Shown here one piece after another: positions 6,243 through 16,100 of a DNA stretch of 29,181 nucleotides. Made by a program: the position numbers and the translations under genes. The notes beneath the pieces were generated by a model. The model did no database searches. It was not told where the DNA came from and was given only the letters and a program-made list of their open reading frames with translations. Position 1 is the stretch's first letter; every line of letters starts with the position of its first letter. Source of the DNA: Bacillota bacterium (GTDB lineage Bacteria > Bacillota > Clostridia > Christensenellales > Aristaeellaceae); NCBI GenBank assembly GCA_023404715.1, contig JAEYAR010000064.1:1-29181 (forward strand), in the 5' to 3' direction.

Positions 6243-7475
6243 TCATAGTATGGTTATCTGGTTTAGGTTGCTCAAAACATACCTTAATCTCGATTCTGAA
6301 TCCACGAACATATCGACGAGGTCTTGCTCGCTGTTGATCGGTAAGAGATATCTTTCGACAATTTCTCCCTCTGTATCGAGCAACATGAAGTCATATTTTT
6401 GTGGACGCCGTATACCATAATATTTCATTGCAACCGCCATTCCTTTTTTTATGCTGCGCACCTCTTTAAACGTTACAGAAACAGATTCGATATAATCGCC
6501 CGTAATGTCCAACTCTTGTGCAGAATATTTTCTATGATGAATCAAATTTCCATCCTGATCCAGAAACAACAAAAGGGGCAAAGATGCCGGTATATCATCC
6601 TGTTTCGGGTAGTATGAGCCTATGACGACATCTACATCTTCCACCCTGCAATATTTTTGCAAATTGAAAGCCTCCGGCAGTTGAGGCTCCTTTTGCCAGA
6701 CGAGCTCGCCTTTGCCATTTCTCTTCCAAATATGCTGCTCTGTGCTGAACAGGTATCCGTCCCCAGTGTCATTAATCCTGTTATCGCCCCATGGCATGGC
6801 CACCCCTAACGGCAAGGTCTGCGTCCAGAGCAAAGCGCCGCTCCAATCCACCATACAGTCTACCATATCATACGTGTGATCGGCGTTTTTAACGTAATTG
6901 TAGTCTACCTTATAGGTGGGTTCGATCGCTCCGCGGGGGACTCCAAACTTATTTTCGATCGCTTCAAAGGCAATTGCAAGCGCCTTCTCCTGAGGAAGGG
7001 CATCCTCCTCCGGCATAATGCGCGTAGGATGAAGTTGGTAAGCCTCGTGGAATAGCGCCTTTTCTTCAGCCGGCCAGAAGTAGTATTCTTCTCGCCCCCA
7101 TTTTTCCCAAACATCCTTAAAATCCCACGAGAGGCCTATCCCCTCATTGAGGATTATGCCTGAGGGGGATTCAATCGTAACTGCATATACGGTAGAAGAA
7201 GGATAGGAGGGGAAGTAGGATACGATCCATACCTTCGTATCGAGCCGGTCTATCTGCGGGGATAGAAATGTCGCTTTCATGGGGAGATCATCAAGAATAA
7301 CTGTCCCTTCAAGCTGACTGGAAAGCTGCATTTTTGCGATGCTTATCGCTTGCTTCATCGTTAAATCCGCATCAGTAGGCTCGAGCAGTTGATCTGTAGC
7401 TAGGGCAGTTATTGCGAATACCGTGAATATACAGAATAAAAGCAATAGTATCGTTCTTTTTATATAAATCTCCAA
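6243..7475 (-). CDS. Exported protein of unknown function (410 aa)
   Basis: I do not recognise the family. The N-terminus is basic (IYIKR) then hydrophobic for about 18 residues and ends ITALATDQ, a Sec signal peptide with a likely ALA-T cleavage near residue 26; no lipobox Cys follows. The mature part is mixed alpha/beta with repeated stretches like MKQAISIAKMQL and KALAIAFEAIENKFGV that resemble PepSY-like helices, then a Trp/Tyr-rich beta region that may be propeller-like. The only available start in the open frame is TTG 7475, without a clear ribosome site. Base composition is lower in GC than the flanks, which suggests acquisition. A 13-bp hairpin follows the stop. Confidence 0.6.
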   Translation of the reverse strand: MEIYIKRTILLLLFCIFTVFAITALATDQLLEPTDADLTMKQAISIAKMQLSSQLEGTVILDDLPMKATFLSPQIDRLDTKVWIVSYFPSYPSSTVYAVTIESPSGIILNEGIGLSWDFKDVWEKWGREEYYFWPAEEKALFHEAYQLHPTRIMPEEDALPQEKALAIAFEAIENKFGVPRGAIEPTYKVDYNYVKNADHTYDMVDCMVDWSGALLWTQTLPLGVAMPWGDNRINDTGDGYLFSTEQHIWKRNGKGELVWQKEPQLPEAFNLQKYCRVEDVDVVIGSYYPKQDDIPASLPLLLFLDQDGNLIHHRKYSAQELDITGDYIESVSVTFKEVRSIKKGMAVAMKYYGIRRPQKYDFMLLDTEGEIVERYLLPINSEQDLVDMFVDSESRLRYVLSNLNQITIL

Positions 7476-7600
7476 ACTGTGGCGGTATTTAGTACAAATG
7501 CAATGGAATCGGGAGCTGTAAGATCACTTGTTTTCTGTTATCACGAACAAAATATAGTTGGAGGCGCAGACAGTAATCTTAAGCTCGCCGTTACAAATCC

Positions 7601-8032
7601 TTAATGTGCCCGCCGCAATGCGATCAGGCGCTCGTCTAGGCCGTAAAGGGAGGCGAGGAAGTCGTTTGAATCATCGGCGTGATCTGCGAGGTCCTCGTCC
7701 GATATCAGCAGGCAGACCGCGAAGAGGTTGGCCTCCCGCTCCAGGCGATCGACGGAGAAGTAGGTGCTGCCGCGTAAAAAGGGCGTGTTCTCCTTGGGGT
7801 GCAGCAGCGCGTGGCCGAGCTCGTGGGCGCAGGTGAAGCGCTGGCGCGCCTCGCTCAGCTCTTCGTTGATGTGGATGAAGCGCTGGCGATAGGCGGTGTT
7901 GTAGTAGCCCCCCACTTCGCCCAGCGGTTCAAAGTAGATGAGCATGCCAAGCGCACGGGCGATGGAAAAGGGATCGCCCGTCTGAAATTTGATACGAAGC
8001 TGCTGTGCGAGCGCAGCAGGAGGCTTCTTCAT
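7601..8032 (-). CDS. ImmA/IrrE-family metallopeptidase
   Basis: 143 residues with the zinc site HELGH at 70-74 and a third ligand in EREANLFA (about 98-105). In ICEBs1 ImmA cleaves the XRE repressor ImmR and releases its targets. Here the gene lies 13 bases downstream of an XRE regulator on the same strand, so the same pairing is likely. ATG 8032 is chosen because AGGGAGGGG lies 6 bases upstream and the longer frame has no such site. The trigger for proteolysis is not visible in the sequence. Confidence 0.85.
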   Translation of the reverse strand: MKKPPAALAQQLRIKFQTGDPFSIARALGMLIYFEPLGEVGGYYNTAYRQRFIHINEELSEARQRFTCAHELGHALLHPKENTPFLRGSTYFSVDRLEREANLFAVCLLISDEDLADHADDSNDFLASLYGLDERLIALRRAH

Positions 8033-8045
8033 AAGCGGCCCCTCC

Positions 8046-8477
8046 CTATTTGCGGGCTTTCTTCGGTGCGTACTTGTTCTTGGCGATGATCTTGGCCGTG
8101 CGGATGCTGTTTTCAATGGAGGCCATCAGCAGCTCGCGCGATTCGTCGTCGAGGGGGGCGCCGTCGAACATGAGGGCGTTCTCCGTGCTCAAGCGGTCCA
8201 GCGTCCTTTGCAGCGACTTGGCGATGTCGCGCTCATCCTTCGGGGTGAGCTTTTCATTTTGCGCGGGCGGGGCGGGCATGCGTACGTCGCTCGCCCCGGT
8301 CAGCCAGTCGAGGGTGACGCCGAAATAAGCCGCGATCCGCTGCAGCTTTTCATTCTTAGGGGTATACGCGCCCTGCTTCCAGCTGGTCAGGGTCGCGGTG
8401 GAGATGCCGGTCTCCTTCGCCAGCTTGTAGGCCGTGATCCCGCTTTCGTGCAGCAACGTTTCGAACCGTTCATACAT
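8046..8477 (-). CDS. XRE-family repressor, copy 1
   Basis: 143 residues with an N-terminal HTH (about 5-60; core TAYKLAKETGISTATLTSWK) followed by a charged linker and a helical C-terminal part for oligomerisation or ImmA contact. The best comparison in the window is the protein at 26244-26675: an ungapped alignment leaves 26 differences in 143 positions (about 82 percent identity), with only conservative E/D changes in the HTH core. It is followed by the ImmA-like peptidase. Upstream are a minus promoter at 8617-8645 and three operator-like repeats at 8503-8578. By analogy with ImmR or phage repressors it should repress the rightward promoter at 8522. Confidence 0.85.
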   Translation of the reverse strand: MYERFETLLHESGITAYKLAKETGISTATLTSWKQGAYTPKNEKLQRIAAYFGVTLDWLTGASDVRMPAPPAQNEKLTPKDERDIAKSLQRTLDRLSTENALMFDGAPLDDESRELLMASIENSIRTAKIIAKNKYAPKKARK

Positions 8478-8502
8478 AAGCGCACCTTCTCAAAAAAATT
8501 AA

Positions 8503-8578
8503 GGAATCTAAGCTAATTTTGTTGACAGACTTTGGAATCTGTGCTATTCTAAGGACAAATAAGAATTCTTTGCTATTT
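8503..8578. promoter_or_regulatory. Three operator-like direct repeats
   Basis: GGAATCTaaGCTAATT at 8503-8518, GGAATCTgtGCTATTC at 8534-8549 and the looser GAATTCTttGCTATTT at 8563-8578. They are spaced 31 and 29 bases apart, close to three helical turns. The middle repeat covers the spacer and -10 of the rightward promoter. This is the layout expected for cooperative binding by an XRE repressor. Confidence 0.65.
8522..8550 (+). promoter_or_regulatory. Rightward promoter of the Zn-ribbon/ArpU-like operon
   Basis: TTGACA (8522-8527), 17 bases, TATTCT (8545-8550). It lies inside the operator-like repeat cluster and about 130 bases upstream of ATG 8685. Confidence 0.65.
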
Positions 8579-8616
8579 ACTAAAAACCAAGAAACATAGG
8601 CCAATCGCTTTATTCT

Positions 8617-8645
8617 ATGATATCATATTTCTTAGTCATTGGCAA
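8617..8645 (-). promoter_or_regulatory. Leftward promoter of XRE copy 1, facing the rightward promoter
   Basis: On the minus strand TTGCCA (8640-8645), 17 bases, TATCAT (8617-8622), within the palindrome TATGATATCATA. The same block with few changes stands before XRE copy 2 (26154-26182), also with 17-base spacing, which supports it as the true promoter. Transcripts from here and from 8522 run into each other. Confidence 0.6.
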
Positions 8646-8684
8646 GTCGAACACCAGAAATCTTATTTGAAGGAAGGTGAGGTT

Positions 8685-8945
8685 ATGATCGAAGACACAC
8701 GGGCTGTCAAAACGCGACAGCCCCAGGCCAAGGCGCTATGCCCTTGCGCTGGCTGCGGCGACGGTATCCGCAGGGGAGAGCTGCTCTTCCGGCTGCCCAG
8801 CGGCGACATCATCTGCGAAAGGTGTCTGGAAGAGGGGGTATTACCGTTTCATCGCCGCGAAACTCACGAGGACGAGATCTTGCCGGTGATCGCGGGTTTG
8901 GCGAGCGTGCACAAGGCTATGACAACCGAGGAGGTGTCTGGATGA
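8685..8945 (+). CDS. Small Zn-ribbon-like protein of the phage/ICE module (86 aa)
   Basis: 86 residues with two Cys pairs, CPCAGCGDGI (about 20-27) and CERC (about 46-49), that can hold one zinc. The C-terminal half is acidic. Such treble-clef or ribbon proteins occur in prophage early operons, but no specific function can be given. ATG 8685 has AGGTGAGG just upstream, better than the in-frame TTG at 8667. The stop overlaps the next start (ATGA), so the two genes are translationally coupled and driven by the promoter at 8522. Confidence 0.65.
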   Translation: MIEDTRAVKTRQPQAKALCPCAGCGDGIRRGELLFRLPSGDIICERCLEEGVLPFHRRETHEDEILPVIAGLASVHKAMTTEEVSG

Positions 8946-9343
8946 TTACGCAACAGGATGTCCAAAGGCTCATCGCCTCGCGAAAGGAATTGGAATTCGA
9001 GCTGAAGCAAATCCGCGCGCACTATCTTTATGCGCCGGAGCAGATGCCGCAGGAGACGCAAGAACGGCTGCGCGAGCTCGATCGTCAGTTGCACATGATC
9101 GACGGCATGTTCACCGTGCTCACGGAAAACGAAGCGTTTGTCATTCAGCGCCACGTGGTAGACGGGCTGGATTGGCCGCAGCTGATCAAAGAATATACCG
9201 ACAAATGGGGGAAGGAGCTGGAGAAGTCGGTGCGCAGCTTCAAGGTCTGTCAGGCAATGGCGTTGAAGAAGATTGCCTCCGTGATGAACCGGCGTCTTGA
9301 TTTTCTCTGTTTTGATATCGACGGGGATGCGCATAAGACGTAA
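8942..9343 (+). CDS. Phage ArpU/sigma-like transcriptional regulator
   Basis: 133 residues. The first half is a charged coiled-coil-like helix pair. The second half (about 62-117: FVIQRHVVDGLDWPQLIKEY, then a basic segment and CQAMALKKIASVMN) matches the spacing of the sigma-70 region 4-like HTH found in ArpU/RinA-type late regulators of Gram-positive phages. It probably activates late or packaging-type genes in an intact element, none of which are present here. Start by ATGA overlap with the upstream gene. A strong terminator follows, so the operon has two genes only. Confidence 0.65.
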   Translation: MITQQDVQRLIASRKELEFELKQIRAHYLYAPEQMPQETQERLRELDRQLHMIDGMFTVLTENEAFVIQRHVVDGLDWPQLIKEYTDKWGKELEKSVRSFKVCQAMALKKIASVMNRRLDFLCFDIDGDAHKT

Positions 9344-9366
9344 GCGTATTATTTTATAAAATGGCA

Positions 9367-9400
9367 GGAGCGCAACACCTGGCGGTTGCGCTCCTTTTTT
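9367..9400 (+). terminator. Strong rho-independent terminator
   Basis: GGAGCGCAAC (9367-9376), 8-base loop, GTTGCGCTCC (9385-9394), six Ts. It stands between convergent units and can also serve the minus-strand membrane protein gene. Confidence 0.85.
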
Positions 9401-9440
9401 ACATGTTTTTACGGGCGTGTAGTGTTCCCAACCAGCTGGT

Positions 9441-9689
9441 TCATCGGGTCAAGCTTTGCGGATCATCATCATCGTCATCGTCGTCATTTAACATCCCGAC
9501 GGAGGAGGCGAGTTTGTACACAACGAACAGCCCGGATACCAACCAAATAATAAGTAACCATTTAGGAAAATGTATATTATATACTTTTTCTGTTATAGTA
9601 ACTGCAATAAAAGATACTAGATAAGCAAATACAGCGAAAAACCAAAACCATGCTGAGAATGAAAAATCCTTCCACGATTTTGTTTCCAA
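9441..9689 (-). CDS. Two-helix membrane protein with poly-Asp tail, copy B (possible frameshift)
   Basis: 82 residues: WKDF at the N-terminus, two hydrophobic helices (about 11-32 and 43-62), then KLASSVGMLN, eight Asp residues and PQSLTR. Its upstream neighbour (9881-10132) has the same plan and nearly the same C-terminus. The frame shown starts at TTG 9689 without a good ribosome site. The well-placed ATG at 9700 (AGAGGGG upstream), which matches the start of the paralogue, is one base out of frame, because the codons after MRKNWK have lost one base relative to the paralogue. So either TTG is used or this copy is disrupted. Candidate immunity protein for the Rhs gene upstream in the same direction. 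Confidence 0.55.
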   Translation of the reverse strand: METKSWKDFSFSAWFWFFAVFAYLVSFIAVTITEKVYNIHFPKWLLIIWLVSGLFVVYKLASSVGMLNDDDDDDDDPQSLTR

Positions 9690-9748
9690 TTTTTACGCAT
9701 TATTTCCCCTCTACTTTTTAAATGGTATAATTAAGAACAGAGAGGTAA

Positions 9749-9805
9749 TCGATGATATGGCTAATGCACCCAAGAACAAACTAAGGCGCATTAGCCATTT
9801 ATCGA
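9749..9805. repeat. Long inverted repeat between the two membrane protein genes
   Basis: TCGATGATATGGCTAATGC (9749-9767) and GCATTAGCCATTTATCGA (9788-9805) pair over about 17 positions with one bulge and one mismatch. In the minus-strand transcript this would be a strong hairpin between copy A and copy B. No T-tract follows. Confidence 0.6.
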
Positions 9806-9880
9806 CGATCAGGTTTTGCGAGGGTGTTTGTCATGCGTAAGTAAGCAAGCATTGCGCATTTGCGTTCCCAATCAGCTGGT

Positions 9881-10132
9881 TCATCGGGTCAAGCTTTGCG
9901 GATCATCATCGTCGTCATCATTATCGTCATTTAACATGCCGACGGATAAAGCGAGTTTATACGCGCCAAACAAAAGGGCGATTATGATGGGTATTCCAAC
10001 CCAACTTGGAGGAGAGGGAACACAAAACGAGAAGGCAATGATCGAGACTATAAGAACAATGTCAATGAAAAACCAAGTCTTTGCAGCACTAGAAAAGTCT
10101 TTCCATGATTTAGCCTTCCAATCTTTGCGCAT
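9881..10132 (-). CDS. Two-helix membrane protein with poly-Asp tail, copy A (candidate immunity protein)
   Basis: 83 residues: a basic N-terminus MRKDWKAKSWKDF, two hydrophobic helices (about 18-36 and 43-60), then KLALSVGMLNDDN, six Asp residues and PQSLTR. The plan suits an inner-face acidic tail. The start has AAGGAGG 7 bases upstream. It begins only 18 bases past the stop of the 1991-aa Rhs protein and is surely co-transcribed. In polymorphic toxin systems this position is normally held by the immunity gene, and small membrane immunity proteins are known for membrane-acting toxins; that role here is inference. I do not recognise the family. Confidence 0.7.
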   Translation of the reverse strand: MRKDWKAKSWKDFSSAAKTWFFIDIVLIVSIIAFSFCVPSPPSWVGIPIIIALLFGAYKLALSVGMLNDDNDDDDDDPQSLTR

Positions 10133-10150
10133 GACTTAACCTCCTTGCCG

Positions 10151-13100
10151 TTATTGCGTCATCCTAATCATCTTTTTCCCGATGTTGTAGTTGATGACAT
10201 ATGTACCCTGCTTCACAGTTTGCATGGCAGTTTGTTCTGCCCATAAGGTTTTTAGCTGAGCCTTGAGGGTCGGTTTTCTGCCTTTGACCTTTGCGGTTAC
10301 CGGGATGGCTTTTTCGGCCATCTTACCAGCGATGAGATAGGCCGTACCGTTTATGACGGTATCCTCTGCAACTTGACCCAAGGAATTGCCGATATTGCCT
10401 TCATTCAGCTCTTTTTGTTCGTTACCGGCGAGCGGTGTGTAGCTGACAATCTCATTTGTGATAGATTCTGCAGCGGCTGAAGCATAAGCTGCCATTGCCG
10501 TGTTTCCGTAGGAGTATAGCGAAACCACGTTATAGACCGCGCCGCCGACAAAAGCCCCCGCTATTCCCTCTAGGGCTGAAGATCCCGTTGCGAGATTAGA
10601 TACAATTTGGGCTGCGCCTCCGATAAGACCACCTATGAAACCAGCGGTCAGCGTGACTACCAAATTAAATCCAAACAGCCTTCCGCTCTTGTCCTCAAAT
10701 ATGATGGGGTTGTTGCCGCAATAGACATAGAGGTTATGGCTCAACAACTGATCTGGGTCTCCCATAACACGATCCGGACAAATAAACCTTCTCAGCTCCG
10801 GATAATAATACCTGTCCTTGAGGTAGTACATCCAGGTTTCTTCGTCGTAAATATAGCTGCGGTACCGGAAGGGATTATGATAGCCAAGCGTGTCCCGCAA
10901 AGAGCCCGATCTGCTCTCAATTCTCCCCCAAGGATCGTACTTATATTGTACCACGGAGTTACCGGCGCTGTCTACAAGGGCGACAATATCGCCTTGTAGA
11001 TTCTTCACATATAGATAGGGGGTACCGTTGTAAACCACCATGGCCGGTCTGTTTTGCGCATCGTAGCAGAAATGCAGATACGTTGATGGGCCAATTTGCA
11101 GATCGACCAGCTTTCCGCCGGACCAGATATAGTCGCTGGCAGTGCCGTTGTACGTCTTTTTGATCCTTACACCGGCGGCGTTGTACTGATAGGTGAGGGT
11201 TTTGTCACCCTGCACCTGTTTGACGAGCTTTCTGCCTCCGGCCCAGGTGTATGTCCATCCCGAATACGTGGCCATGTTTCCACAGGCATCATGCGTCATG
11301 GAATATTGATACTGGCTGTTGTAAACCCGCTTGGTCATTACGTCCTTCCAGTTCGCATTCCCGTATTCGTAGTCCTGATGGAATTCTTCCGTGCCCAGTG
11401 CGCCTTCCGTATACGCATAGCGCGTCTCTTTAAGCAGATTACCGCCGCGATCATAGGTAAACGTCCAGCTCTTTCCGGCTCGCTCGTCATTATATCGAAT
11501 GAGCTGCCCCAACGTATCGTATTGGTAGCTGGTGTTCTTCCCGTTATATACCTCCCGGGTGATCTGACCCATGTCGTCATACGTATACGAGAATGCATGG
11601 CCCGGCTGCGTCATAGCGGAAATCAGGGTCGTGGTGGGGATGGTTTCTTCGGCTTTCGCGGGTAGATAAGCATATGACGTCGGATAAACGTTGCTGCCTA
11701 GCGTCATTGTCGATTGACGGATGCGCCCAATGACGTCGTATGCGTAGTTGACCTTACGGTCATCCGAACCAAAACGGATCATGGTATGACGGTTTTCATT
11801 GTCATAGGTATAGGTCGTCTCGTAATGAAAGGTGTCGAGAACCTTTTCTTTAAAAGACGCGAGGTTGTTATACGGATCATAGCCATACGTGGCCACATAG
11901 CGCGGCGTTCCAATCGATGAGGTAGTAGCGTTTTCTAATTGATGGTAACGAATGGGGCGTTCTGCCGTATCATATTCGGTCCACCACGTGCGGTTCTGAT
12001 CGTTGTCACGTACATAAGCGATCTGGCCGTTTGCGCCGTAGTCATAGGTGAAACGGGGTGAAGTGGCCGTATCAAAAGCTATCCCCTTGATGCGCTTGAA
12101 ATCGTCATATGTGTAGCTGACCTTGCCGCCATTGCCGTACTCTACACGCTTGAGCAATTTATCTCCCGTTTCGCTATACACGTGGGTGGAAAGCACCTGC
12201 GTTCCGACTTTGACGGTGGTCTGATTGCCCAACTTGTCATAGTCGAAGGAGTAGGTTACATCGGGCGTATCGGTGGTCGTATTATGTGCGACGGTTTTCA
12301 GTCGGTCTTTTTGATAGGTGTATGCGTTCTTGCGAAGGGAGCCACCGGCAGTCGCGGTCGTCGCGGTGATGCGCTTCCTGGCATCATATGTGTAGCTTAC
12401 CGTCTGCCCGTTCGGAGTGGTAACGCTGGTAAGCGTATCCTTTCCTGTATCCGTGATGAAGGATGTGGTCTTGCCGCGTGCGTCCGTCTGAGAGGCTATG
12501 TGGTTTCCATCGGCCGTATAGGAAGAAGCGGTTTGGATAACCATGGTGCCATCCATAATATCGATGGTCGAGGTGCCCGTCCGGTTGCCCATGCTGTCAT
12601 ATGTATAGGAGGTTCGGACGTTGGATGGCGTCATCATCGTTCGCAGCAGACGCTTCTTTTTCTCGGCATCGCTGGAGCCGTAGGTCATGGTGGTCTTCGC
12701 CGTATCCGGGCGTCCGGGCTGCACGTAGCCGGTCAGGTTGTCGTATGCGTCATAGGTCGCATGGGCCTGTAGCTTCGCCAGGTTCTTTACAGCGGTGACG
12801 TTTCCATCTTCGTCATAGGAGAACGTATTGCCAAACTCTTCCTTGTATAGCGTCAGGCCGTCGAAATCCGCGTAGTTCAGGTTCTTCTCGTAGTCGACGT
12901 TGAAGCGGACGGCCGTATAGGCGCTTGGCGCGATGACGGCGCCGTTAATATACTGCCAGTCGGTCCACTCCTCGTTCCAGCTGATGAACCCGCCGTCGAC
13001 GAAGGCTCCGGCGCCGTTGCGGAACGCGACGCGGATGCAGAAACGCCGGCTTTCATCCCGAATCGGACGCGAATAGCCCTTGGCCCAGCCGCCGGCCACG

Positions 13101-16100
13101 TAGACGTCGCCCTGGCTGCCGCTGAGCGGAAGATCCTGGTAAAACCCTTTGTTAATCTGCGGATCGCCATACAGGCGCATGCGGTTGTTCGTCAGGAAGG
13201 AGGGGTGCAGCGCATCGGCGCCGGTCACGATGCCGTCGGACGATGTGTTCGCGCCGTTGGCCGCCCAAGAGACCGGCACGCCGCTGTTGTTTTGAGAGAA
13301 ATCGCAGTTCTGCAGCAGGTTATAGCGGTTGGGCACAGCGCCTTCTTCCAGCTGTGCGCAGTCGATCCACATCGTCCCGGGGCCGCCCATGGTGATGAAG
13401 TACAGCGTGGCGTTGACGGCGCTGGCGGTAAAGGTCGTAAAGATGCGGGTCCATTCGCCGCCGGGCGTCACCTTTTCGCCGTCGTACCACTTGCTGTTAT
13501 GGGATATGGTAGCATACGTGTAAACGCTGCCCGTGCTGCGGATATAACCGGAAAGCGTATAAGTTTTACCTATCGTCAAGTTGGAGTAATTCATGTAGAC
13601 GCACATGTTGCCGTCGCTGTTGGTCTTATTCACCTTCATGCTGCGCGTACCCAAATATTTCTGGTCCGTTGCGTAGCCGAATGTGCCGACGCCGCCGTAG
13701 GCGACCGTGCTCCAGCTGCCGTCAGACTCGAAGTTATGGTTGGGCAATAGGTTGACCACGCTACGCTGCAGTTTGGAAACCTGCTCCGGGTGACCCGGCA
13801 GCAGCGCGTCGGAGAACTTGTTGTAGCTCGCATAGCCCAGCTCATCGCGCACGGAAACCACATTTCCCCAGTCGTTGAACTGATAGATCAGCCGTTTGCC
13901 GTTTTCCACCGTCATATCCTGCACGGTGGTCATGCGGTCGCCATACGTGTATTTTCGATGGTTGCCGTATACGATATCCTCTCCGTTGGGGGCCATCTCG
14001 CGTACGTCCGCGATGCGGTACGGCCGGGTATCCGTGTAGGTGAAGAAGAGGCCGCGGCCATCCAAGTCGTACATGCCGCTCAGTAAGTATTTGGGCGAGA
14101 AGGTATTGTACTCATAGCGCGTATCCTCGCCGTCTGCATCCGTAACGGTGGTCAGATCATAGTCGTAGTATCCAAATTGGATAGGCTGGGTTTCACCCGG
14201 CGCCAGGATCGATTGCAGTGTGAGGGAGGAATTGTAGGTCAGGGTCGTCACGCGCCCCGCGCCGTCCGTGATCTCCGTCAGATTCCCATCGCTGTTATAG
14301 GAGAACGTGGCGGTGTTGCCGCAGGGATCGTTCATGGAAAGAAGGTATCCATACGTATCGCCATTGTCCAGACAGCGCTTAAAGTGGCGCTCGATGCCGT
14401 CTTTAGTGGTAATGACCATTTCAGCGGCGGAGACGGTCATCTTCATAGACAGACCGGAGAGATCCTTATATACACCGGACTCCTGTTGGAAGTAGTGTTC
14501 GGTCCCGTCCCCTTGCTTGTACACATAGTATAGCGTGCCGTTGAGGTTCGCGGCGTATACATATTCGTCGCAGCTCAGGCACCAGCCTCCGCTCATGTAT
14601 GCGCTGAAACCGCTCACGTTGTTGTTGTAATAGAGCGTGATCGGCACGGGCATGCGGTTGCCGCTGCAAGTCGTCAGCGGCCGCGCCAGCACGAGGTTTC
14701 CGTTACACAGGTTGACGTGGGCGACGCCCGCTCGGCCGCAGTCGTAGGTCTCGTACGTCATGTAATCTTCCAGGCCCGCGTTGCTGACGTAGTTGATCAG
14801 GACGACCGGCTTGTTGTATACGCTGTCGGAGGATACGAATTCTACCGTATTCGGCGTGGTCGCGATGCGCCTCTCGAACATGACGCCGTAATTCTGGCCG
14901 TCATACCACTTGCGGACCAAATTCGAAATGTCGAAATGGAAAGATGACCCCTGTCCGGCATTGGCCGGGACGATCACATAATCCGTATCGTGCTCGGCGG
15001 TGGCAGGCTGGTTGTTCCAAGTGATGGTCTGCGAGGACCAGTCCTGCGTTACCTCCTTCAGGTGGACGGGCACAGCCTGCGTGCTCTGCTTCGTGTACAA
15101 GGACATCTTCAGGTACGCCTTGGTGATCGTATCGGCGGAGCCGATGGAGGGCAGGTTCGTAAATTTCAAAAAACTGCGGCACTCGCCATAGCTGGCGTTT
15201 TTGCATACGCGCAGACGCCCCTGTGCGTAATTCTGCACCGTATTCGGGCTCAGCGTAGTGACGAAATTATCTTCCATCGAGCTGGAATGCTCTACCGTAT
15301 GCACGATCGGGTCGATGCTCACGGGATAAACGGCCTCGGCTAAAAATCCTTCGTCGCAAGTCAGCACCAGCTCGACGCCGGCCTCGCTTCGGATCAGCTG
15401 GGTATCCACCGCGCCCACATTCCCCTGTGCATCGCGCATGAAGGCGGGCGGCAGAGTAAAAACCGGCTGCTTACGCGGATCAAAGGGGCGCGCGAGAATC
15501 GTACCGTCGCCATCCTTGACGATGCGAAGCGTCGGAGAACAGGTCATCCGCAGCTTAAACGCATGCTGCGACTGCGCGTCCTTGAGGATAATGTCATCTT
15601 TAAAGGCGGTTCCTCTCATGTGGCAAGCGACATCTACATGCGGCAGGATCTCTTCGTATACCGCCGTGGATTCGAGCGCCGTAATGAACGAACGCCGGTC
15701 GTCCTCATCTTGAAAGCGCGGTGCGGACTTCTTGACCTTGACTTTGACATTCGTATCAGCGCCGTCTAGCGACCAGGCGAGGCTGTTTCCTTCGGCATCG
15801 GAAAGACGGACGAGCGCGACATTCGCCGGGGTGTCCGCCACCTGCAACAAAATGGGGTTCGATTTGTTTCGATATACGGATTCACCGGCGCTGTTTTTCC
15901 CTCTGGAAAGCGAGTTATCGATTTCATTCCAGCGTCCAGCTGCATCCTGAAAGTGAACCGCCTCGGGATAGAGCACATGTTGCCTGGCGCCACGCCCCAG
16001 GTCAAAGACCTTGCTGCAGCGTCCGCGTTTTTCAGGGAGCTCCTGCCCCGGCATGTGCCTGCTGCTCATGTTCGCACCGCGCCAATTGCTGTCCACAGGG

